A stretch of DNA of 17,005 bases from Candidatus Nitrosopolaris nunavutensis. GTDB taxonomy: Archaea; Thermoproteota; Nitrososphaeria; Nitrososphaerales; Nitrososphaeraceae. Positions 1-5,625 of this stretch are shown here, in pieces (within the stretch, counting starts at the first letter, position 1; each line of letters opens with the position of its first letter). Position numbers and translations under genes: made by a program. The DNA lies in NCBI GenBank assembly GCA_002501855.1, contig DAOM01000074.1, positions 16,522 to 33,526 on the forward strand, written 5' to 3'. Under the pieces are notes generated by a model. That model saw only the letters and a list, made by a program, of their open reading frames with translations. It was not told the origin of the DNA and searched no databases.

Positions 1-239
1 TATCACTCATGGGTAAAAATTGGCGTGACTACATAGCTGAAGCCAAACGCTGTCTTTGTACAAGAGGGTCTATGCTGATTGCAGAAACGACTAGGTCTTT
101 GACTAATGGAGGGAGATTAGCTAAACTGCGTGAAGTAATTAAAGAGTCTGGCTTTGTGATAGATTTGGATGAAGAACGTGGAGAAATGGATAATGATGGC
201 AGAAAAATGTTTACCTTTCTTGAAGCAACAAAACTGTGA
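1..239 (+). CDS. Rrp8-like SAM-dependent methyltransferase, 3' fragment
   Basis: This is the C-terminal part of a class I SAM-dependent methyltransferase. The frame is open from the window edge: codons at 3-8 read S-L directly before MGKNWRDYIAEAKRCL, giving the 'SLMGxNWRDYIxEAxRxL' pattern that follows motif IV in the eukaryotic Rrp8 / Methyltransf_8 family. After it come 'GSMLIAET' (the strand after the 'post-I' helix), a helix around 'LAKLREVIKESGF' and a closing strand 'MFTFLEA'. Rrp8 methylates N1 of an adenine in large-subunit rRNA; the substrate of the archaeal relative is unknown. The AdoMet-binding motif I is outside the window, so the ATG at 9 is internal, not the start. It is convergent with the small minus-strand ORF that ends at 254. 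Membership of the methyltransferase superfamily is fairly secure; the Rrp8 label is by pattern only. Confidence 0.65.
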   Translation, partial: SLMGKNWRDYIAEAKRCLCTRGSMLIAETTRSLTNGGRLAKLREVIKESGFVIDLDEERGEMDNDGRKMFTFLEATKL

Positions 240-253
240 CATGAAACGATACA

Positions 254-439
254 CTAGGAGCAGCCAGACAGAGTCCAAAGAAGACCGCAAAAGCACATTA
301 CCTTTATAATTAAAATTGCGATTGGAATTTCTGTCTCAATCGCTGTTTGTGTTTTAACGAATGTAGAAGCTATATTATCTATAGTGATTGTTCTTTTGCA
401 TCTTTTACATTCATATTGAGTAAGTGGCATATCAGACAT
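254..439 (-). CDS. Small CxxC protein with hydrophobic segment, hypothetical
   Basis: A short ORF of about 61 residues, read from ATG 439 (MSDMPLTQYECKRCKR). A GTG at 463 would add eight residues. It has a CxxC knuckle near the N terminus (C-K-R-C) and a second cysteine pair CFC further on, with a hydrophobic stretch between them (IPIAILIIKV). This could be a small zinc ribbon or a small membrane-associated protein. No clear Shine-Dalgarno is seen. It lies downstream of the virus-like minus-strand operon, separated from it by a hairpin (468-487) and a 12-bp palindrome (503-514). I do not recognise the family, and the cysteine spacing is atypical for a zinc ribbon, so it could be spurious or a decayed gene. 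Confidence 0.35.
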   Translation of the reverse strand: MSDMPLTQYECKRCKRTITIDNIASTFVKTQTAIETEIPIAILIIKVMCFCGLLWTLSGCS

Positions 440-467
440 GGTATTACTGCCGAATTGAAGCACAAAT

Positions 468-487
468 TTCGCTAAAAAATTAGCGAA
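468..487 (-). terminator. Perfect 8-bp hairpin after the TerL operon
   Basis: TTCGCTAA and TTAGCGAA form a perfect 8-bp stem around a 4-nt A/T loop. It sits about 100 nt downstream of the last gene of the minus-strand terminase operon. On the minus strand it is followed by ATTTGTG, without a long T run. It may be a 3' end structure or a protein-binding site; the role is inferred. Confidence 0.35.
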
Positions 488-502
488 TTAGCCTATAAAT
501 TT

Positions 503-514
503 TGTACATGTACA
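503..514. repeat. 12-bp perfect palindrome TGTACATGTACA
   Basis: A perfect dyad in the spacer between the 45-aa gene (588-725) and the small CxxC ORF (254-439). It lies 64 nt upstream of the latter's ATG and could be an operator for it. Nothing beyond symmetry and position supports this. Confidence 0.35.
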
Positions 515-587
515 TAACTTTGAATTGGCGAACCTCCAAGTACAATTTGATAAATGAAATTTCTCTAAATGTGCGCAACCTACTCTT

Positions 588-725
588 TTATATCTGCGAT
601 TCGTCTTCTGTGTCTTCCTCTTCTATTTTTTCATAAGTTATGGTTAACCTCTGACCATCGAACAATCGGAAACCTTCTAAATGAGCGTTTTTAATCTGGG
701 ACTGTTTAGCTACTGCTTCGGTCAT
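588..725 (-). CDS. 45-aa acidic-tailed protein, last gene of terminase operon
   Basis: A 45-codon ORF starting ATG at 725 (MTEAVAKQSQIKNAHLEGFR) and ending in an acidic tail (EEEDTEDESQI). Its start lies one nucleotide after the stop codon of the upstream gene (727-1470), so the order reads TAA-T-ATG, typical of coupled translation in a compact viral operon. No separate Shine-Dalgarno is visible, which fits coupling. The middle (FDGQRLTITYEKI) would form a short beta segment. I do not recognise a family. The evidence for reality is the tight spacing, the natural-looking composition, and the absence of any competing gene. In a viral context, small acidic proteins next to TerL may be head-completion or DNA-mimic proteins, but this is speculation. 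Confidence 0.55.
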   Translation of the reverse strand: MTEAVAKQSQIKNAHLEGFRLFDGQRLTITYEKIEEEDTEDESQI

Positions 726-726
726 A

Positions 727-1470
727 TTAATATCCGGGAGGTTCAATATCTCTACTATCTACTAATGACCTGGGCGTACCACCTAACCCGGCCCTAATAT
801 CATCTACATCCTCCTTATTCATAAGCTTCTTTCTACTTCTATCTAGTGAGGATTCTATTGACCTTACAAATGATTTTGGTTGTTGTTCTCCAAATACTTG
901 TACCTGCAAGTTAGAATTTTCCATTAAATATCTATACCCACACCTACAAGCCCAGTACCAATTCTTAGGACTACTAGGATCATCTCTAATATCATTCATT
1001 TTTTCAGGTTTCAATGTTTTTAATCGTCCTAAGTTGTCAGGTTCATGCATACACTTAATGCATATTTCTGTCCTCTTAGGATTTCTCGGTACTATAGCTG
1101 TTTCAGGAGTACTATATATCTTACCGCAATGGGTGCAATAAGCGTAAGGTATACCATCATCATATTCTTCTTGTATTCTTTCTCTAGTTCTTTGTACTGC
1201 TTCAGTATCTAAATTACTGTAAGTATTTAATATTTCCTGTTTAGTCATAATCTCACATCTTTGTTGACATATGTTACATGATAATTTTCCTTTCTTTGAC
1301 TGTGTACTTATAGGGAATGTAAGATTATTTATCTTGGCCTTATTCATGTGTTCAATGTTGAACTGAGAATATCCGCCAGAAGGCGAAACATCAACCTTAA
1401 GGTTTTTACCAACACGTCTCAGTATTTTATTATTATTAGATTCTTGAACTATATAACTTTCTCCTACCAT
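727..1470 (-). CDS. Cysteine-cluster (zinc-binding) viral protein next to TerL, hypothetical
   Basis: A 247-residue protein whose ATG directly follows the TerL stop (TAA then ATG, no spacer), so it belongs to the same transcript. It has four cysteine groups: C65-x2-C68-x3-C72; C112-x2-C115 (YCTHCGKIY) with C137-x2-C140 (ICIKC), a 21-residue spacing that resembles a zinc ribbon; and C175-x-C177 (WACRCGYRY). A charged helical segment lies at about 75-105 and a charged C-terminal tail at 205-245. Position after TerL is where tailed viruses often encode portal or head proteins, but the length and the cysteine clusters do not fit a portal protein. It may be a virus-specific nucleic-acid-binding protein. 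I do not recognise the family. A weak purine-rich stretch (GGGGGATGG) lies about 10 nt upstream of the start. Confidence 0.75.
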   Translation of the reverse strand: MVGESYIVQESNNNKILRRVGKNLKVDVSPSGGYSQFNIEHMNKAKINNLTFPISTQSKKGKLSCNICQQRCEIMTKQEILNTYSNLDTEAVQRTRERIQEEYDDGIPYAYCTHCGKIYSTPETAIVPRNPKRTEICIKCMHEPDNLGRLKTLKPEKMNDIRDDPSSPKNWYWACRCGYRYLMENSNLQVQVFGEQQPKSFVRSIESSLDRSRKKLMNKEDVDDIRAGLGGTPRSLVDSRDIEPPGY

Positions 1471-2871
1471 TTAGTTATCCATCCCCCACAGGCAAATACG
1501 AAGTCCGTCTAGGGCATCTCCCCCATGCCCTTTTGAGAGAGGTTCTTTTATTAGGTCGCCGTCAATGTCTTGTGCTGATAATAAGGCCTTTTCGATAGTA
1601 GTACAAGTACTAGGAATCTGTAATGTTCCTTCCTCTAAACAGTTACGAGTATATGATAACATTTCTCTGCTAGAGTTCTGGGTGAATAAAACTGCTACGC
1701 AGCAAACTAATGATTTCATGGGATTATACTCAGACAAGATTTTATGATGCTTCAAATATTTTTCATATTGTTCGTATTCTATAGGATCTCTGGTACATGC
1801 AGATTTAACTTTTTTAATAAATCTTTTGTCCGCTGCATCAATAAAGATATTTTTCAAATTGACTATTAAGGTTAACATAGAATCCTCATCTTCAGAATAT
1901 TCGTCGCAGACAATAATTTGTTTGATGTCTGTACGTGTGTCTTTGCCGACTAAAGAAATTCCTGTTTTAGCTGGTTCCCAACCGCTGTCGCAGCCAAGAT
2001 AATATTCATTGCATTGAATTTCTTGATTACTCGTAAAAGCACGTCTTACCCAAGTAGCAGGAAACGTACCAGTAACACTACCCAGACTATAGACATCGCA
2101 TAAAAATTCTTTTGCGAATGACCTGCTCTTTTTTGCCTTCTCTAACATTGCAGGGTCATACATTCCTTGATTTAAGGCATCTAAATAATTAATTGTAATT
2201 TTTTTGTAAATGCTAGGTTCCTCTTTAAGTATTTCTGCGTATAACCCTACAGCGCTTTTTATTGTTGATTCATAGATTATGAACGGATTACTTTTTGCGA
2301 TGAACCTTTCTGTATTTTGACGAACCTCAGCCAGCTCAGGTACGTATTCGGCTTCTGAAATATATATACAAGAAACTTTGTCAAGCGACCGGAGTGCGTT
2401 CAAGTTTTTTGAAGCAATAGTGAAAATCTCGCAGCCATTTATCTTTAAAATATTTCTTGCAGTATCAAATATTATATCATACTTATCATCCAATAATCTT
2501 CTAATTCTAGTAAGCAGTCTTACCGCAAGGGATTCGTGCGTTCCAACTATTACACAGCAAACTGTATCTTTCCACTCATTACTAGTCATTATCTTAAAGA
2601 GCAGCCATCTCAAGAAAAATTCTGTAATACCTGAGGAAGTAGGTTTTAAGACCATTAATAATTTATTATGTTCAAGTGTCTCTTTAAGCATATTTTCATA
2701 AGACAGTACTCCCATTTCCTTCCCAAAGCGTTTAGGTTTTCCTAGTATTTCATTCCAGAATTGTTCAAAACTTAATCCTTTGGACTTATCAATTAATTTC
2801 TGTAAAGTATCCTTACTTTTTTTATTGACTGTAGGCTCGTCTATTTGTGCTAATTTACTATACGCTGACAT
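1471..2871 (-). CDS. Phage-type terminase large subunit (TerL)
   Basis: TerL is the ATPase-nuclease motor that packages viral DNA into the capsid and cuts it to length. The 466-residue protein has the expected two-domain order. The ATPase has a terminase-type deviant Walker A, K76-P-T-S-S-G81-I-T83; a Walker B-like strand V166-SCIYI-S172-E173-A-E175, with E173 as the likely catalytic carboxylate; and a coupling motif I-Y-E-S202-T203. The RNase H-like nuclease has its first acidic residue in YLGCD295SG and the last in HGGD452ALDGLR. Only the weak ATPase motifs depart from textbook TerL, and such deviations are known in the family. The ATG at 2871 is preceded by GGGGAG with a 6-nt spacer, a strong Shine-Dalgarno. 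The start overlaps the stop of a 53-aa ORF by 14 nt. It marks a caudovirus-like provirus or viral contig in a thaumarchaeal setting. Confidence 0.88.
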   Translation of the reverse strand: MSAYSKLAQIDEPTVNKKSKDTLQKLIDKSKGLSFEQFWNEILGKPKRFGKEMGVLSYENMLKETLEHNKLLMVLKPTSSGITEFFLRWLLFKIMTSNEWKDTVCCVIVGTHESLAVRLLTRIRRLLDDKYDIIFDTARNILKINGCEIFTIASKNLNALRSLDKVSCIYISEAEYVPELAEVRQNTERFIAKSNPFIIYESTIKSAVGLYAEILKEEPSIYKKITINYLDALNQGMYDPAMLEKAKKSRSFAKEFLCDVYSLGSVTGTFPATWVRRAFTSNQEIQCNEYYLGCDSGWEPAKTGISLVGKDTRTDIKQIIVCDEYSEDEDSMLTLIVNLKNIFIDAADKRFIKKVKSACTRDPIEYEQYEKYLKHHKILSEYNPMKSLVCCVAVLFTQNSSREMLSYTRNCLEEGTLQIPSTCTTIEKALLSAQDIDGDLIKEPLSKGHGGDALDGLRICLWGMDN

Positions 2872-3019
2872 TATTTACTCCCCAGTTGGTCATTTTTGAG
2901 ATAGGTTCTTTCGACCTACTCTTGCCAGCACACATGCTGATCAAATCACTCCGACTCCGTGCTAACTTGCCGGGACGTGCTGAGGACGATATTAAATGAT
3001 AGATGCTATTATCTATCAT
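2858..3019 (-). CDS. 53-aa basic protein immediately upstream of TerL
   Basis: A 53-codon ORF starting ATG at 3019 (MIDNSIYHLISSSARPGKLA), with a strong Shine-Dalgarno AGGAG six nucleotides upstream (3026-3030). It ends in TAG at 2858-2860, so its last codons overlap the TerL start by 14 nt, a normal arrangement for coupled viral genes. The product is basic and Ser/Arg-rich in the centre (RSRSDL, KSRSKEP), with one cysteine. The position just before TerL is where the small terminase subunit usually lies, but 53 residues is about half or less of a usual TerS. It could be a minimal DNA-binding TerS substitute or an unrelated small protein. The function is unknown; that the ORF is translated is well supported by the ribosome binding site and overlap. 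Confidence 0.65.
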   Translation of the reverse strand: MIDNSIYHLISSSARPGKLARSRSDLISMCAGKSRSKEPISKMTNWGVNNVSV

Positions 3020-3021
3020 AC

Positions 3022-3135
3022 TTATCTCCTGACCCCTCCAAATACCTGATTCAGGCTGTTAAAAATGCTCTTGGAAGTGTCATGGATTCTTACCGAACCT
3101 ACCGTTATATTAGTTCCTGAGTTAACTAAACTCAT
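3022..3135 (-). CDS. 37-aa micro-ORF in pre-terminase cluster
   Basis: A 37-codon ORF from ATG 3135 (MSLVNSGTNITVGSVRIHDT) to TAA at 3022-3024, ending in QVFGGVRR. Its stop is only 2 nt before the ATG of the 53-aa ORF, and its start overlaps the preceding 46-aa ORF by 14 nt, so it is nested in a chain of coupled small ORFs. The composition looks natural (alternating hydrophobic and polar residues, then an amphipathic stretch SKSIFNSLNQVF). There is no clear Shine-Dalgarno of its own. No family recognised. Because it is so short, chance cannot be excluded from the sequence alone. Confidence 0.4.
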   Translation of the reverse strand: MSLVNSGTNITVGSVRIHDTSKSIFNSLNQVFGGVRR

Positions 3136-3262
3136 GATAGCTTAATTCATTATGAGAAATGTATTCACAATTATGCTGATCTGAGTCGTGATACCAATCC
3201 TTATCGAATCTAGAACGAAATTTAGCAGAGCAAGTCATGAATTTTCTGCAAGGCCAATCCAT
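3122..3262 (-). CDS. 46-aa Cys/His-rich micro-ORF in pre-terminase cluster
   Basis: A 46-codon ORF from ATG 3262 (MDWPCRKFMTCSAKFRSRFD) to TAA at 3122-3124. It has three cysteines (C5, C11, C32) and several histidines (including H25, H30, H43), which could hold one zinc ion. It is rich in aromatic and charged residues (FDKDWYHDSDQHNCEYISHN). A purine-rich AGGAAAG lies about 8 nt upstream and could serve as the ribosome binding site. It overlaps the next ORF by 14 nt and opens the micro-ORF chain that leads to TerL. No family recognised. Confidence 0.42.
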   Translation of the reverse strand: MDWPCRKFMTCSAKFRSRFDKDWYHDSDQHNCEYISHNELSYHEFS

Positions 3263-3392
3263 GGCGACTTTCCTAACGATCTCCTTTTATGGTCCGAGGC
3301 AGGCATACTTCATCAAAAACGAAAGTTACTCAGGCCTCTTTCTGCCAAGTAATCTTGCTACCTACCTGGAAGTGAATTAAGGTCTACAATGG

Positions 3393-3731
3393 CTATGTTC
3401 CTACCTCTTTTAGTATAGAATCAAGGTCTGATTCGTTTAGACCTGCGCTCATCTTAGCATCTCTCCTTGATATGATGTTACCTTTGTCAAAGGCAATAAT
3501 AGTAGGAACAGCATTTATAGAAAATCTATCCCATAGTGGATTATCATCATCATTCACTTTTGCTCCATACATTTTGTAACTAGCAGTAGTAGATTTAGAT
3601 TTTGCAGCAGCAGATTCAAAAAGGGGTTTGAATCTTTGACAAAAAGGACACCAATCTGCGTAAAACATTACTAAATCCTTTCCGCCTATGGCGAATAATT
3701 TATCGAATTGAGTTGGTTCAAGATGTTCCAT
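3393..3731 (-). CDS. Thioredoxin-like protein (WCPFC)
   Basis: A small thiol-disulfide oxidoreductase of the thioredoxin fold, acting in the cytoplasm. The active site is D-W-C-P-F-C (C33 and C36 counted from the upstream ATG at 3746), with the cis-proline motif A-V-P81-T-I. Length (112-117 aa) is normal for a stand-alone thioredoxin. WCPFC replaces the classic WCGPC by losing one residue, giving a C-x2-C pair with Pro-Phe, seen in thioredoxin/glutaredoxin relatives. I prefer the ATG at 3731 (MEHLEPTQFD) over 3746: a TATA-like stretch at 3755-3768 lies about 26 nt upstream of 3731, which suggests a leaderless mRNA. It lies upstream of the viral micro-ORFs on the same strand with a gap of about 130 nt. 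Viruses carry thioredoxins, so it may be viral or host. Confidence 0.85.
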   Translation of the reverse strand: MEHLEPTQFDKLFAIGGKDLVMFYADWCPFCQRFKPLFESAAAKSKSTTASYKMYGAKVNDDDNPLWDRFSINAVPTIIAFDKGNIISRRDAKMSAGLNESDLDSILKEVGT

Positions 3732-3754
3732 AATATCATATAACATCTAGATGA

Positions 3755-3768
3755 ATATATTAATTAAT
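3755..3768 (-). promoter_or_regulatory. TATA-like promoter element of thioredoxin gene
   Basis: On the minus strand the stretch reads TTAATTAATATATT. It lies about 26 nt upstream of the preferred thioredoxin ATG (3731), the usual distance from an archaeal TATA box to the transcript start. Confidence 0.45.
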
Positions 3769-3914
3769 TCACGCTGCGGGACAGTTTTCTGTTTATGGTT
3801 TTACCAATTCCAGTTGGTATTTGGCATTTAGCTGGCCTCAGGATATTTGGTGGTTCGTGAAATGATAGTCTTAATGAATTCAGCTAGGACATAATTTTCT
3901 GTTCATTGTTTTAC
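3764..3914. repeat. Diverged ~40-bp direct repeat, 110 bp apart
   Basis: The stretches 3764-3804 and 3874-3914 are related. Their right halves share TTTTCTGTT[T/C]AT[G/T]GTTTTAC, and their left halves share AATTCA, GCT and GGACA with small gaps. The first copy continues into a 15-nt box (3763-3777) that recurs with one mismatch at 4385-4399 (ATTAATT[C/T]ACGCTGC). The copies flank the end of the ORF at 3880-4197, so they may come from a partial gene duplication or be regulatory repeats. Confidence 0.5.
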
Positions 3915-4197
3915 TATAATAGATTGCCTTGGCAGGGCCTACACCAGATTTTTTCCTTTGACGAGCATATACACGTTTGCCATTAAATATAAAAGATAGT
4001 TGATTCTTACTTCTAATTAACTGCCGCAAACGATGTTTTGGCTGTTTCGCCAGTTCCTTACTGATGTTTATTAATGTACCACTATCGTGGAATACAATAT
4101 CGACCCAATGGGTAACATTGCAACCAAATGGTGGGCTTGGAGGTGAAGAAACATAAACTGCTATATAGCAATCAATTTCCTTAATCTTCTTCTTGTA
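3880..4197 (-). pseudogene. Open 105-codon stretch without a normal start; probable broken gene
   Basis: The minus strand is open for 105 codons, from the TAA at 4198-4200 to the TGA at 3880-3882, and the translation looks like protein: KEIDCYIAVYVSSPPSPPFG, then THWVDIVFHDSGTLIN, and a basic end (QRKKSGVGPAKAIYYSKTMN). No ATG, GTG or TTG occurs in the first half. Either an unusual start (ATT near 4185) is used or the 5' part was lost by frameshift. In the same frame upstream, a 36-aa ORF (4219-4329, MNYSYNSDTASVFHKTKRSH) is separated from it by TGA and TAA, and a third frame between them reads LLDRIVVYHNTRRR. A broken gene of about 150 codons (3880-4329) is therefore possible. No family recognised. 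Confidence 0.45.
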
Positions 4198-4399
4198 TTA
4201 TGATAGACAACGATTCGGTCAAGGAGCAAGTGCGTGATTGAAGTGATAAAAATAATACGAGATCCCGACGTGACTTCTTTTTGTTTTGTGAAATACAGAA
4301 GCCGTATCGGAATTATAAGAATAGTTCATGCTAACACAAAATAAAAGTTTCAGCCAGTTTTCGTTGCTAAATTACTCATAATAGATTAATTTACGCTGC

Positions 4400-4495
4400 T
4401 TATGGATTATTGTTCCGATCAAAGAACCTGCACATTCTAATTCTTAACGAATAGACGTCCTCGGTGAAACGGTGCGGTTCACTCAATTTTTTCAT
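4400..4495 (-). CDS. 31-aa ORF, hypothetical
   Basis: A short ORF from ATG 4495 (MKKLSEPHRFTEDVYSLRIR) to TAA at 4400-4402. The product is basic and ends in CRFFDRNNNP. No Shine-Dalgarno is visible. A direct repeat of TCTTAAGAG lies just upstream (4520-4545). It may be a fragment of a broken gene in the virus-like block. Very short, so low confidence. Confidence 0.25.
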   Translation of the reverse strand: MKKLSEPHRFTEDVYSLRIRMCRFFDRNNNP

Positions 4496-4519
4496 GTTTC
4501 AACATTGAAAATTCTTTCG

Positions 4520-4545
4520 TCTTAAGAGCATAAAATTCTTAAGAG
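4520..4545. promoter_or_regulatory. Paired TCTTAAGAG boxes, candidate operator
   Basis: TCTTAAGAG occurs at 4520-4528 and again at 4537-4545, a centre-to-centre distance of 17 bp. Each contains the palindrome TCTTAAGA. Two identical symmetric sites about one and a half helical turns apart look like binding sites for a dimeric regulator between the minus-strand block and the plus-strand DUF1059 gene. Nothing else was found between 4546 and 4638. Confidence 0.4.
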
Positions 4546-4638
4546 TTAGTAATAATCAAAACAAAATAATAAATTAGCATTTGAAGAGCATGATAAAATA
4601 ATTCCTAACTTAATATTCATAAAGGATTGCTGTTAAGC

Positions 4639-4654
4639 TTGACTTCTAAGTCAA
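4639..4654. promoter_or_regulatory. Palindrome TTGACTT-CT-AAGTCAA upstream of DUF1059 gene
   Basis: Two perfect 7-bp arms separated by 2 nt, 20 bp before the start codon of the DUF1059 gene (4674). The position suggests an operator at or near the transcript start; a short hairpin in a leader is the alternative. Confidence 0.4.
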
Positions 4655-4673
4655 TCTCTGTACTAGCAGGGTT

Positions 4674-4843
4674 ATGAAAACAATTGCATGCAGAGAAGCC
4701 GGATTTAATCGCGCTACTGTTGTCAGAGGAGAGACAGAAGTTGAGGTTCTAGGAGAGGGACGCGAGCGTGCCATGCAAGACCATAAGATGACAGCAAAGC
4801 AAATACTCCAGAATTCAACCAGAAAATCAAAGGGCTTATTTGA
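4674..4843 (+). pseudogene. DUF1059 family small protein, one-base frameshift
   Basis: The N terminus MKTIACREAGF followed by VVRGETEVEVLGEG and RAMQDHKM is the DUF1059 signature, a family of about 55-60 residues common in archaea and of unknown function. The family normally ends in '(I/F)TPEFxxKIKGLI'. Here that ending is present but in another frame: at 4799 the codons read A-N-T-P-E-F-N-Q-K-I-K-G-L-I and stop at TGA 4841-4843. The original frame runs on to a foreign tail ending at 4874. One base, most simply an A in the AAA run at 4796-4798, is missing. The conserved FDCD after the first glycine is also changed to FNRA. It is either a recent pseudogene or a sequencing error; the corrected protein would have 56 residues. 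Confidence 0.75.
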
Positions 4844-4933
4844 AGTCCTAGTTTTTCACACCACGTTCGGATAAAGCAGAACACGACTGCTATCAATGAT
4901 GGTAACAATAGCAACTAGACGTTTTGTTCTGCA

Positions 4934-4974
4934 TTTCTTCGCTTTGACGACTATTCTTCTTTTCTTCGCTTTGA
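4934..4974. repeat. 14-bp direct repeat TTTCTTCGCTTTGA
   Basis: Identical copies at 4934-4947 and 4961-4974, 27 bp apart, in the gap between the DUF1059 remnant and the marR promoter. Just after it, 4999-5020 can form an imperfect hairpin (GGACGAG paired with CTCGTTC around GCCCTT). The function is unknown. Confidence 0.5.
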
Positions 4975-5043
4975 GGAACTAAAAGGGGAGCGGCCAAGGA
5001 CGAGGCCCTTCTCGTTCACAAGTCCTGAAATCCGGAATATATA

Positions 5044-5062
5044 TATACTAATAATTAGTATA
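5044..5062. promoter_or_regulatory. 19-bp palindromic operator candidate of marR
   Basis: TATACTAATAATTAGTATA is a perfect dyad of two 9-bp arms around a central A. It overlaps the AT-rich TATA region (about 5038-5050) and lies 40 bp before the MarR start. MarR dimers usually bind AT-rich palindromes of this size in their own promoter, so autoregulation of the marR-MFS operon is likely. Inferred, not proved. Confidence 0.6.
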
Positions 5063-5101
5063 CTATTTAATTGGTGGCTAGACATTATCCAAAGTTATGA
5101 T

Positions 5102-5614
5102 TTGGAAAATAGCATAGGTTTTTTGTTATATAAAACTGCAATGGCTTTTCGTAAAGCCCTTGATTTAGAGCTGCGTAGAAAGACGGGAGTGACTTTTGGT
5201 CAATGGAAGATTCTTACCATGCTTTCTAGAGAAGATGGACTGACTCAAAAAGAAATAGCTGATAGATGTGAAGTGGAAGGTCCTACTCTTATTCCTATTA
5301 TCGATAAAATGGAAAAGGAAGGGTTCGTTACACGGAAGGTAGATCGTGAAGATAGGCGAATAAACAGAATATCTCTTACTACCAGAACTGATGCTGCATG
5401 GAATTCATTGGTTGATTGTTCAATGCAAGTTAGAAAATCTTCAATACGAGATATTCCTGAAGAGCAAGTCAAGATTATGCGAGGTGTCCTGGAAAAGATA
5501 TCGCAGAACCTAATGACTGACTTTGGAGTTGATCATTATTGTAACCCCAGTTCAGTAACATCGAGTGCTACTGCTAGCACTGACCAACGAAGAAAAAACG
5601 CTAGATATAAGTGA
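5102..5614 (+). CDS. MarR family transcriptional regulator
   Basis: A dimeric winged-helix repressor that releases DNA when it binds small phenolic or toxic compounds. The 170-residue protein has the MarR layout: helix 1 for dimerisation (res 4-25), helix-turn-helix at about 47-72 (LTQKEIADRCEVEGPTLIPI), and a wing with the conserved D81-R-E-D-R-R motif, then a C-terminal dimer helix (about 115-135). The last 30 residues are a Ser/Thr-rich, then basic, tail beyond the family core. The start is a TTG: an in-frame TGA at 5099 blocks any earlier start, and the nearby ATG at 5098 is in another frame and ends quickly. The MFS gene follows 11 nt downstream, so the two are co-transcribed, and a palindrome covers the promoter. 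It very likely controls the exporter. Confidence 0.9.
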   Translation: MENSIGFLLYKTAMAFRKALDLELRRKTGVTFGQWKILTMLSREDGLTQKEIADRCEVEGPTLIPIIDKMEKEGFVTRKVDREDRRINRISLTTRTDAAWNSLVDCSMQVRKSSIRDIPEEQVKIMRGVLEKISQNLMTDFGVDHYCNPSSVTSSATASTDQRRKNARYK

Positions 5615-5625
5615 GGTCCTAAATA

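Noticed and set aside
3235..3306. 23-codon ORF (MPASDHKRRSLG...) upstream of the 46-aa ORF
   Set aside because: Too short, no ribosome site and overlaps the next ORF by 28 nt; cannot be separated from chance.
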